Shown here piece after piece: positions 34,718 to 42,930 of a DNA stretch of 64,000 nt; the first letter of the stretch is position 1; each line of letters begins with the position of its first letter. Source of the DNA: Brevundimonas naejangsanensis (GTDB lineage: Bacteria > Pseudomonadota > Alphaproteobacteria > Caulobacterales > Caulobacteraceae); NCBI RefSeq assembly GCF_000635915.2, contig NZ_CP015614.1:2888501-2952500 (forward strand), read 5' to 3'. The notes under the pieces are model-generated. The model did not search any database, was not told where the DNA came from, and saw only the letters and a program-made list of their open reading frames with translations. The translations under genes were made by a program, and so were the position numbers.

Positions 34718-35710
34718 CAGCGCCATCTTCAAGTGCGGCTGTTCGCGGTAGGGGGGAACGTCGATGAATTGGTCCAGGACACCGACGCCAGCGTCATAAT
34801 TCACGGCGACAGCGTTATGCCCCTTGGCTCGCAGTCGCTGGAGCAGGCCCTCGATGTCGCGGCGACGGAAGAGGACCGTCGGCTGATGGTCCACTGTGAT
34901 ATCGTCGGAACTGACGTTGAACTCGGTCGTGTGCGCAGCCCATCCGCCCGGTTTGAGGCAGTCGATGGAGCGCTCGATGAAGGCTAGGCCGTGTTCGATG
35001 CTGCCCAGGTGTTCCAAGGCGCAGGCCGACCAGCAGAAGTCGAAATCGACGTAATCGGCCGGGATGTGGTTCATGTCGCATTCGTGGAACTCGACGTTTC
35101 GGTCAAACAGATCGTCGGGACAGACCCAAGGCTTGCGCAGGGCGACCTTGCCAGCCGCGTGCTGATTGGTTTCCGTCCATCCCAGATCGATGGCCTCGGT
35201 GGCCGCCAGGTCGGTGGCCAGGATGCGGCAATCCTGAGAGGCGAAGAAGGCCGCCAGCGGTTCGACGCCGACGCCGAAGCCAAGACCACGATGGCCTGAA
35301 ACGACAGCCCCGCGCTCCCACAGCGCCTGACAGATGAAGACGAACTCCCATAGCTTGCGGTGATAACGCAGCGGCTCGGCCAGCCGCGTGCTCCAGTAAC
35401 TGAAATAGGCTTGGCTGAAGTCTTCCTCGCGGCACAGGGCGCCGGTGGGAAATACGCCAGAGCCCGGACCCTCTCCGTTCGGCAGCAGCGCGTCGTGCCA
35501 GATTTCCCGCTCGGGCGTGACGAGGGAGCTCAGCAGCAGACGCACCTCTCGGATGTGGGCCGCCAGATCAGCTTCGATGCGCGTGACCTTGCTGTCGACG
35601 ATCCGAAGCTCGCGCGGCAGGTGATACAGCCTGCGGAAAAAACGATCGATCCGGGCTGCGACGCCGAGAGAGCCTTGGGAGGAGGTCAAGAGAGGGAAGC
35701 TCCGATCCAA
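34667..35710 (-). CDS. SAM-dependent methyltransferase, glycan-cluster type
   Basis: 347 residues if it begins at a TTG at 35710; no good ribosome-binding site is seen, so the start is uncertain. Residues 1-75 are probably a helical membrane-adjacent or coiled segment. The class I methyltransferase core shows GLGFGVGVEPLAAFFASQ (motif I), ILATDLAA, VEFHECDMNHIP, FDFCWSACALEHLGSIEHGLAFI and LKPGGWAAHTTEFN. The last feature set is common in methyltransferases that cap or modify surface glycans. The substrate is not known. Its 3' end overlaps the end of the hydrolase-TPR gene on the opposite strand. Confidence 0.78.
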   Translation of the reverse strand: MDRSFPLLTSSQGSLGVAARIDRFFRRLYHLPRELRIVDSKVTRIEADLAAHIREVRLLLSSLVTPEREIWHDALLPNGEGPGSGVFPTGALCREEDFSQAYFSYWSTRLAEPLRYHRKLWEFVFICQALWERGAVVSGHRGLGFGVGVEPLAAFFASQDCRILATDLAATEAIDLGWTETNQHAAGKVALRKPWVCPDDLFDRNVEFHECDMNHIPADYVDFDFCWSACALEHLGSIEHGLAFIERSIDCLKPGGWAAHTTEFNVSSDDITVDHQPTVLFRRRDIEGLLQRLRAKGHNAVAVNYDAGVGVLDQFIDVPPYREQPHLKMALSGFATTSIGILVQRGG

Positions 35711-35777
35711 CTAAGGGACGAAAAATGTCACCGTCGGCCTATAGGCAGGCGCACTCGCAGGCGCAACCAGCGACGGC

Positions 35778-36704
35778 CTAGGACGCTGAGCGGATTGGCC
35801 ATCCGCCCGCACGGCTGAGCGCGCTGGGGTTGGGCTTGCCGATCTGGGCGCCGATCCAGCGGGCGGTTTCGATCAGGGCGTCCAGGTCGTAGCCGGTTGA
35901 ATAGCCCGCGCGCTCCAGCATGTAGACCAGATCCTCGGTGGCGATGTTGCCGGTCGCGCCAGGCGCGAAGGGGCAGCCGCCGATGCCGCCGACCGAGGCG
36001 TCCAGCACGTCGACGCCGGCCTCGACGCCGGCGTAGGCGTTGGCCAGGCCGGTGTTGCGGGTGTCGTGGAAATGCAGGCGCAGGGTCGCATCCGGCGCGG
36101 CCTTTCGGGCGGCCTCGACCTTTTTGGTCACGCTCCACGGATCGCCGACGCCGATGGTGTCGGCCAGGGCGATCTCCTCGACGCCGAGCGCGGCGATGCG
36201 GGCGACCAGGTCGCCGACCTGCTGGACTGAAACCTCGCCGTCGAACGGACAGCCCCAGATGCAGGACAGGGTGGCCGACAGCTTCGGCGTCGCGCCGGGC
36301 GCGCCGTCTGCATTGGCGCGGCCCGCCATGATGTCGGCCAGCATCTGCACCTGCTGGTCGACGGTCAGGCCCTGGTTCTTCAGGCCGAAGCCGTCGGTGG
36401 CGGACATGGCGACGTTGACCTCGTCCACCGCCGTGCCCAGAGCGCGGTCGTAGCCCTTGCCGTTCAAGACGAGGCCGATGCGGCTGCGGCCCTCAAGGCG
36501 GGGCAGGGCGGCCATGACCTCTTCGGCGCCCGCCATCTGGGGCACGTATTTGGGGTGGACGAAGCTGACCGCCTCGATGCGTTTCGCCCCGGCCGCCTCC
36601 AGCCGCTGGACGAAGTCGGCGCGCACGGCGGGCTCCAGCACCGTCTTCTCGTTCTGCAGGCCGTCGCGCGGCCCGACCTCGACGATCTGGATGAAACGTC
36701 CCAT
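35778..36704 (-). CDS. Hydroxymethylglutaryl-CoA lyase
   Basis: 308 residues, the usual HMG-CoA lyase length. It cleaves HMG-CoA to acetoacetate and acetyl-CoA at the end of leucine breakdown. The TIM-barrel DRE-metallolyase marks are VEVGPRDGLQNEK with metal-binding Asp, EAVSFVHPKYVPQM, LVLNGKGYDRA, CIWGCPFDGEV, LADTIGVGDP, LHFHDTRNTGLAN (metal His pair) and the active-site Cys loop GIGGCPFAPGATGN. It begins with a TGATG overlap at the end of the ArnT-like gene upstream, so it is co-translated with an unrelated membrane glycosyltransferase. Confidence 0.95.
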   Translation of the reverse strand: MGRFIQIVEVGPRDGLQNEKTVLEPAVRADFVQRLEAAGAKRIEAVSFVHPKYVPQMAGAEEVMAALPRLEGRSRIGLVLNGKGYDRALGTAVDEVNVAMSATDGFGLKNQGLTVDQQVQMLADIMAGRANADGAPGATPKLSATLSCIWGCPFDGEVSVQQVGDLVARIAALGVEEIALADTIGVGDPWSVTKKVEAARKAAPDATLRLHFHDTRNTGLANAYAGVEAGVDVLDASVGGIGGCPFAPGATGNIATEDLVYMLERAGYSTGYDLDALIETARWIGAQIGKPNPSALSRAGGWPIRSAS

Positions 36705-38377
36705 CAGCGCGCGCTCCTGTCGCCTGAACCCGCCGGCGCGTAGACGGTCAGGCGCACGTCGTCGCCCGAGGAATAGTTGTGGCCGGTGACCACGCCGACG
36801 GCCCGCCCGGCGGCGCCCAGGTCGGCCAGGGCGCGGCGGAAGGCCTCGTCGTCGCGGGCCTCGACGATGGCCGGACGACCCTCGGCCAGGGCGCGGGCGG
36901 CGCCGGCGCCGTCGGTCAGCTGGGTGTCCTTGCCGGTCAGGAAGACGAAGCTGGGCTCATGGAAGGTGGTGATGGCCACCGGCCCCGGATAGCGGCCCTG
37001 GGCGGGGTTCAGCTCGGCCGAGTCCAGCGTCTGCACCAGGCGCGGCGCGATCGACAGCGGGCGCAGCTGGCGGATGGTCCCTGCCAGGCCCGCATGGGCC
37101 AGAATGCCGAAGACGACGGCGATCAGCACCCCGGTGATCGCCGCGCGGTTGACCAGCAGGAAGCCTCCGACCGCCGCGGCCATGACGGCGAAGACGATGG
37201 TGACGGTGGCCCAAGTCTGGGCGGTCGAGCGGCCGAACTCGGTCAGGCCGTAGACGGTGATCAGGCAGATGACCACGGCCGCGAACAGGCCCAGCAAGGC
37301 GCCGGTCACCCGCGACACCTTGCCGATCGGCTGGGTCAGGGCGGCGGCGGCCAGCAGGGCGATCGCGCCGAAGGTGGGCAGGGTGTAGTGCCACAGCTTG
37401 GTCGGGGCCAGTTCGAACATCAGCCAGGCCGGGACCAGCCAGCAGACGGCGAAGCGGATCGCCGGCTCGGCCCGGCGATGCCAGCCCGTCGACAGGGCGG
37501 CGGGCAGCATCAGGGTGACGGGGAACAGCAGCAGCGGCGACAACAGCACATACATGCCGGGGAAGCCGCCGTGGCTTTCGTGCGCGCCCGCGATCTTGGG
37601 CGCCAGGTCGCCGCCGATGGCTTCGCGCCAGAAGCCGCCGTCGGTGGCGATGGTGATGGCGATGGCCCAGGGCCCGACCAGCAGGGCCGTCAGCGGCAGG
37701 CCCCAGCCCCATCCCAACTGCCCCAGCCATTTGATGTTGCGGTCCCAGATCGACAGGGCGATGACGGCCAGCGCCACGACCAGAAGGCCGATCGGTCCCT
37801 TGATCAGGATGGACAGGCCGATCCCGACCCAGAAAAGCAGCTTGTGCAGCCGGTTCGACTTCTCGCCCGCCCGCGTGGACATGTAGATGCGCGCCAGCGC
37901 CGCCATCGACAGGGTGGTCAGACCCGCCAGCATGGCGTCGGTCTTGGCGATGCCCGCCTCGGTCGACAGCAGGAAGGTCGCGCCCAGCATCACGCCGGCC
38001 AGGAAGCCCGCCCTGTTGCCGAACAGGGCGGCGCCCGCCCAGGCCACGGCCCAGGCCGCCAGCATGGCGCCCAGCAGGGACGGCAGGCGATAGGGCTGGA
38101 TGGTGCGGTCCTCGACGTCCGAAGTCACGGCCACGGCGGCGGCCTGCATCCAGTAGATGCCGATGGGCTTCTTCCAGCGCGGATCGTCCTGGAAGCGGAT
38201 GTCGACATAGTCGCCGCCTTCCAGCATCTGGGCCGTCGCCTGGGCGAAGCGGCTCTCGTCCCGGTCCAGCGGCGGCAGCAGCAGCAGGCCGGGCAGGCCG
38301 GCGATCAGGGCCAGCAGGGCCGCAAGGACAGGGCCGCGCCAGCCGGCGATGTAATGATCCAGGTTCGGGCGGTTCAT
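36704..38377 (-). CDS. ArnT-like lipid-linked sugar transferase (GT83 / PMT family)
   Basis: 557 residues. The first periplasmic loop carries LLLLPPLDRDESRFAQATAQML with the DE motif of ArnT/PMT enzymes, then DIRFQDDPRWKKPIGIYWMQ, closely matching ArnT. About eleven to twelve hydrophobic segments fill residues 15-430; the C-terminal ~120 residues form a soluble domain. These enzymes move a sugar from undecaprenyl phosphate to lipid A or another acceptor on the periplasmic side. A divergent gene 104 bases away encodes an ArnC-like transferase that would load the lipid carrier, which supports a two-step system. Aminoarabinose synthesis genes are absent, so the sugar may be different. Confidence 0.88.
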   Translation of the reverse strand: MNRPNLDHYIAGWRGPVLAALLALIAGLPGLLLLPPLDRDESRFAQATAQMLEGGDYVDIRFQDDPRWKKPIGIYWMQAAAVAVTSDVEDRTIQPYRLPSLLGAMLAAWAVAWAGAALFGNRAGFLAGVMLGATFLLSTEAGIAKTDAMLAGLTTLSMAALARIYMSTRAGEKSNRLHKLLFWVGIGLSILIKGPIGLLVVALAVIALSIWDRNIKWLGQLGWGWGLPLTALLVGPWAIAITIATDGGFWREAIGGDLAPKIAGAHESHGGFPGMYVLLSPLLLFPVTLMLPAALSTGWHRRAEPAIRFAVCWLVPAWLMFELAPTKLWHYTLPTFGAIALLAAAALTQPIGKVSRVTGALLGLFAAVVICLITVYGLTEFGRSTAQTWATVTIVFAVMAAAVGGFLLVNRAAITGVLIAVVFGILAHAGLAGTIRQLRPLSIAPRLVQTLDSAELNPAQGRYPGPVAITTFHEPSFVFLTGKDTQLTDGAGAARALAEGRPAIVEARDDEAFRRALADLGAAGRAVGVVTGHNYSSGDDVRLTVYAPAGSGDRSAR

Positions 38378-38481
38378 GGCGCACTCGTATCACGCCGGAC
38401 GCGGCGTCCGGAAGCTTCGCCTTGTGCGACGGCTGTGGACGCGCCGTTTCGCCGAGGCGCGGCCTGCGCTAAGGAAGGCCG

Positions 38482-39219
38482 ATGACCGACCGCTCCGCTT
38501 CCTCGCCCGACATTTCCGTCGTCGTGCCCGTGCATGATGAATCCGGCGCCGCCGTGCCCCTGGCGCGCGAAATCGCCGAGGCCTTCGCCGGGCGGTCCTA
38601 TGAGATGATCTTCGTCAACGACGCCAGCCGGGACTCCACCCTGGCCGAGCTGCAGGCGGCGATGGCCGAACTGCCCGCCCTGCGGGTGCTGTCGCACGGA
38701 ACCAACGCGGGGCAGAGCCGGGCGGTGCGCACCGGCGTCCTGGCCGCGCGGGCGCCGATCATCGTCACCCTGGACGGCGACGGCCAGAACCCGCCCGCCG
38801 ACGCCCCGCGCCTGGTCGACGCCCTGATCGCCGCCCCGCCCAGCGTCGCCCTGGTCGGCGGCGTGCGCGCCAAGCGTCAGGACAGCAACGCCAAGCGCCA
38901 GGCGTCGCTATGGGCCAACCGCATCCGCAGGAAACTGCTGGGCGACGACGCCGACGACACCGGCTGCGGGCTGAAGGCCTTCCGCCGCGACGTCTTCCTG
39001 CGCCTGCCCTACTTCGATCACATCCACCGCTATCTGCCCGCCCTGATGATCCGCGAGGGGTATGAGAACCGCTACCTCGAGGTCGATCACCGCCACCGCG
39101 AGACGGGCCGGTCGAAATACACCAACTGGGGCCGGCTGCGGGCGTCCTTCTCGGACCTGCTGGGCGTGATGTGGCTGAAGTCGCGCTCGCGCCGACCGGG
39201 GGCGGTGACGGAGTTCTGA
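38482..39219 (+). CDS. Polyprenyl-phosphate glycosyltransferase (GT2, ArnC/DPM-like)
   Basis: 245 residues. A GT2 fold is shown by ISVVVPVHDESG, FVNDASRDSTLAEL, the donor-site TLDGDGQNPPAD with the DGD metal motif, and GCGLKAFRRDVFLRLPYFDHIHRYLPALM, which is the catalytic/acceptor region of dolichol- or undecaprenyl-phosphate transferases. The C-terminal HRHRETGRSKYTNWGRL is also typical of ArnC-like proteins. The usual pair of C-terminal membrane helices is missing; the protein ends soon after that motif, so it is probably peripheral at the membrane. It likely charges undecaprenyl phosphate for the divergent ArnT-like enzyme. Confidence 0.88.
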   Translation: MTDRSASSPDISVVVPVHDESGAAVPLAREIAEAFAGRSYEMIFVNDASRDSTLAELQAAMAELPALRVLSHGTNAGQSRAVRTGVLAARAPIIVTLDGDGQNPPADAPRLVDALIAAPPSVALVGGVRAKRQDSNAKRQASLWANRIRRKLLGDDADDTGCGLKAFRRDVFLRLPYFDHIHRYLPALMIREGYENRYLEVDHRHRETGRSKYTNWGRLRASFSDLLGVMWLKSRSRRPGAVTEF

Positions 39220-39275
39220 GGCGGCGGTCGCTTCGCTCATGAGCGGCCTGCTCTCACGCCCTTCCTTCCACCACC

Positions 39276-39381
39276 CCGTCATCCTCGGGCTTGACCCGAC
39301 GATCCAGTTGTCCGTCTGCTCAACGGTCGACCGTGAGCACGCTGCTGTGCTCGATCCTCGGGTCAAGCCCGAGGATGACGG
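39276..39381. repeat. Long inverted repeat, alphaproteobacterial palindromic element type
   Basis: Arms of 24 bases at 39276-39299 and 39358-39381 are perfect reverse complements and read CCGTCATCCTCGGGCTTGAC... in the left arm. Between them lie a 12-base palindrome (ACGGTCGACCGT) and a small GAGCAC/GTGCTC hairpin. The sequence style matches short dispersed palindromes scattered between genes in many alphaproteobacteria. Together with its flanks it fills most of a 355-base gap (39220-39574) that has no clear protein gene. Confidence 0.85.
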
Positions 39382-39440
39382 CGGAGTGTAGGGGACAGTG
39401 GGGAGGATGCCGGGGCAGTGGGCGGGGGCGCCATCGCCCC

Positions 39441-39518
39441 CTAGCTGAACGCCAGGAAGATCACCGCCACCACGGTGGCGTCGAACAGGCGGGCGGCGAG
39501 GCTGAGAACGGCGGGCAT
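39441..39518 (-). CDS. Small hydrophobic ORF (25 residues)
   Basis: A minus-strand frame of 25 codons from ATG at 39518 to TAG at 39441 encodes MPAVLSLAARLFDATVVAVI and a short tail, which could form a single membrane helix. No clear ribosome-binding site is visible. It is listed because small membrane peptides are often missed, and it sits in line after the two minus-strand genes that follow. Confidence 0.22.
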   Translation of the reverse strand: MPAVLSLAARLFDATVVAVIFLAFS

Positions 39519-39574
39519 GGCGCGATCCGAAGACGGTTGAGCCTGCGTCCTCGCAATTCAGGCGCCAGTCGCCG

Positions 39575-39940
39575 TCAGATCTCGGTCTTGCGCGCCCGAC
39601 CCGGCGAGGGGCGCCGGTCGTGCCGCCCTGAATATTCCCGGCCCAGATAGGTGGTGCGCGCCGCGTCCAGCACCGGAGCGCCGCCCTTCAGCCCGCGCTT
39701 CTGCCCTGACTGGCCCAGCACCTGAGCGGCGAAGGCGGCGGGCGGCGGGGGCGGGGTGACGGCAGGCTTTGCCGGGGAGGCGGCAGGATCGGCCGCCTGA
39801 TCCGCCGCTTCGGCCTCGGTCGGGACCAGGGCGCGCGCGCGACGCCGCTCGCGACGGCGACGGTCCTTGTCGCCCCGCTCATCGACCACGGGGTCGTTCA
39901 TCGGGCCCGCCGCGCCGATCGGACGGATCTCGTCCGTCAT
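39575..39940 (-). CDS. Conserved hypothetical protein downstream of phaR
   Basis: 121 residues. The N-terminal half is low-complexity and Arg/Ala/Pro-rich. The C-terminal half (AAFAAQVLGQSGQKRGLKGG, PVLDAARTTYLGREYSG, a final KTEI) has the pattern of a small protein found in many alphaproteobacteria, where it often lies beside phaR or in cell-surface gene groups. No function is recognised. It starts 6 bases after the phaR stop and is surely in the same transcript. Confidence 0.7.
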   Translation of the reverse strand: MTDEIRPIGAAGPMNDPVVDERGDKDRRRRERRRARALVPTEAEAADQAADPAASPAKPAVTPPPPPAAFAAQVLGQSGQKRGLKGGAPVLDAARTTYLGREYSGRHDRRPSPGRARKTEI

Positions 39941-39946
39941 CCCGGT

Positions 39947-40570
39947 TCAGTCCTTGGACTGGGCGAGGCGGTCGATCTGAGCCCGCATCTCGTCCATCTG
40001 GCGGCGCATCTCGTCCAGGGCCGCGTCGTCCTTGGCCGGCGCCGTCTTGGCTTCGGCGGGCGACGCCTCCGCCGCTTCGTCTTCGGCGCGGGCATGGGCG
40101 AAGCCGGGGAACATCCGCATGGCGCGCTCGAACATGGCCATGTTCTGGCGCACGGCTTCTTCCATCAGATTGCCGCCGGGCGCCGCAGAGAAGGCGCGGG
40201 TGAACTGGCCGCGCAACTGCTCCTGCTGGCGGGTGAAGCTGTCCAGCGACATCTCCAGATAGGACGGCAGCACCCCTTGCATGGAGTTGCCGTAGAAGCC
40301 GATCAGCTGACGCAGGAACTGCACCGGCAGCAGGGCCTCGCCCCGGCTCTCCTCCTCGAAGATGATCTGGGTCAGGATCTGGCGCGTCAGATCGTCGTTG
40401 GTCTTGGCGTCATGGACGGTAAATTCCACGCCTTCGCGCACCATCCGCGCCAGATCGTCCAGCGTCACATAGGCGCTGGTGGCGGTGTTATAGAGCCGCC
40501 GGTTTGCATATTTCTTGATGACGACCATGCCGTCACGGGTTTTTCCGCCCTCGGATTTCTTGTCGGCCAC
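39947..40570 (-). CDS. phaR: Polyhydroxyalkanoate synthesis regulator
   Basis: 207 residues from a GTG at 40570, which places the start near the family N-terminus; an ATG at 40603 is in frame but has no ribosome-binding site. PhaR has an N-terminal DNA/PHB-binding domain, seen here as VVIKKYANRRLYNTATSAYV, TLDDLARMVREG and DLTRQILTQIIFEEE, then PVQFLRQLIGFYGNSMQGVLPSYLE and a C-terminal coiled coil (DEMRRQMDEMRAQIDRL). It represses phasin and PHB genes and binds nascent PHB. A thiolase gene 950 bases to the right, on the plus strand, could feed PHB synthesis. No phaB or phaC is in the window. Confidence 0.92.
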   Translation of the reverse strand: MADKKSEGGKTRDGMVVIKKYANRRLYNTATSAYVTLDDLARMVREGVEFTVHDAKTNDDLTRQILTQIIFEEESRGEALLPVQFLRQLIGFYGNSMQGVLPSYLEMSLDSFTRQQEQLRGQFTRAFSAAPGGNLMEEAVRQNMAMFERAMRMFPGFAHARAEDEAAEASPAEAKTAPAKDDAALDEMRRQMDEMRAQIDRLAQSKD

Positions 40571-40648
40571 GCTTGTTCTCGCGATGTTGCAACGCCCAAG
40601 CATCCCGCATTGCGGCGGCGAAGGCGAGTCCCGTCTTTCCTAGTCGGC

Positions 40649-41344
40649 TCAGCCGTTGACCAGCACCACGCCGATCAAGATGGCTGCCCAGTGGACGCCC
40701 GCGCCCGTCACCACAAAGCCGTGCCAGATGGCGCGGCGGAACTTCACCTTCTGCCTGACGAAGACGAAGACGCCGGACGTGTAGATCAGCCCGCCGACGA
40801 CCAGCAGGCTCAGCGCCAGCGGGTGCACCGTCTCGATCATCGGCTTGAGCGCGAACACCGCCACCCAGCCGAACAGGACGTAGATCACGCTCCAGAAGGC
40901 GTCCGACAGGCGCGGCGCCAGCATCTTCACCGCTGCGCCGACCAAAGCCATCGTCCAGACGGCGGCGGTGAATCCGACAGACCAGGCCCCCTCGAAGCGC
41001 ACCGCCGTGAACGGCGTGTAGCTGCCCGCGATCATCAGGAAGATGGCCGCCTCGTCCAGCCGCCGCAGCACTGGCCGCGCGGCGCAGGGATGGGTCAGGT
41101 TGTAGACGGTCGAGGCCGCCAGCATGGCCACGAGACACAGGGCGTAGATCGCCGTCGAAACCGCCGCGCCGACGCCTGCATAGACGCTGGCCAGCACCGC
41201 CAGCACCACGCCGCCCGCCACCGCCAAGGCCAGCCCGATCAGGTGAACCCACAGGTCGGCCATGCGCTCGGCGCGCGTCTGATAATGCTCGATCATGTCG
41301 AGCTCGTCGGGGGTGCAGATGCGGCGGGCCAGATGTTTCAGCAT
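40649..41344 (-). CDS. Hemolysin III family membrane protein
   Basis: 231 residues from the ATG at 41344 (a frame extends upstream to 42565 but lies antisense to the thiolase gene and is not real beyond this point). Seven hydrophobic segments can be traced (from VHLIGLALAVAGGVV to VHWAAILIGVVLV). Conserved polar sites of the PAQR/hemolysin III superfamily are present: an N-terminal segment with HLIG, then SxxYN (ASTVYNLTH), DEAAIFLMIAGSYTP, and a C-terminal AIWHGFVVTGAGVHW with His residues that may form a metal site. The biochemical role of bacterial members is not settled. It is divergent from the thiolase gene. Confidence 0.9.
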   Translation of the reverse strand: MLKHLARRICTPDELDMIEHYQTRAERMADLWVHLIGLALAVAGGVVLAVLASVYAGVGAAVSTAIYALCLVAMLAASTVYNLTHPCAARPVLRRLDEAAIFLMIAGSYTPFTAVRFEGAWSVGFTAAVWTMALVGAAVKMLAPRLSDAFWSVIYVLFGWVAVFALKPMIETVHPLALSLLVVGGLIYTSGVFVFVRQKVKFRRAIWHGFVVTGAGVHWAAILIGVVLVNG

Positions 41345-41518
41345 GGACGAACTCTCAACGGGGCGACGTCTCCTTCCCTGTTTCAAAGCGCGTCTGCGGC
41401 CATCGTTCCCGGCTCTTGCTGCGACGCGGCGATGACGTTTTGCTGATTGCTGCATCGCAACAGGTGACGGCCGCGGCCGAATGCGGCACAACCCCGCCAA
41501 GATTTCTCCAGGGAGTGA

Positions 41519-42697
<1,179 letters not shown>

Positions 42698-42722
42698 GCG
42701 CGAAGCTACAGGCTGAAACAGC

Positions 42723-42752
42723 AAAGGCCGGCGAGCGATCGCCGGCCTTTTT
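42723..42752 (+). terminator. Intrinsic terminator of the thiolase gene
   Basis: A 12-bp stem (AAAGGCCGGCGA / TCGCCGGCCTTT) with a GCGA tetraloop, ending in a five-T run, 25 bases after the stop. Confidence 0.93.
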
Positions 42753-42757
42753 GCTTT

Positions 42758-42916
42758 CCTCCCCATGCAATGGGGAGGGGGACCACGAAGTGGTGGAGGG
42801 GCCAGCTATGGGCGCTGGCCTGTCAGAATCAGCTCGCCGTCTCGCCATCTGTTCGCGTCAGCGCGCGGACAGCCCCTCCACCGCTACGCGGTCCCCCTCC
42901 CCACGCTGTGGGGAGG
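42758..42916. repeat. Mosaic inverted-repeat element
   Basis: A left module (42758-42802) and a right module (42872-42916) are imperfect reverse complements built from two smaller hairpins each: CCTCCCCA/TGGGGAGG and a CCAC...GTGG or CCGC...GCGG part. They flank about 70 bases of unrelated DNA. This is the layout of dispersed intergenic repeats found in alphaproteobacteria. It lies between the thiolase terminator and the convergent protease gene. Confidence 0.8.
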
Positions 42917-42930
42917 AAAAATAGCGCGTC

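Noticed and set aside
36779-38485. 568-codon plus-strand frame over the ArnT-like gene
   Set aside because: Gln/Gly/Arg-rich product and exact overlap with a well-supported membrane protein gene.
42758-42916. CRISPR-like or IS terminal repeats
   Set aside because: Only two inverted modules, no regular spacers, no cas or transposase gene; fits dispersed intergenic repeats better.
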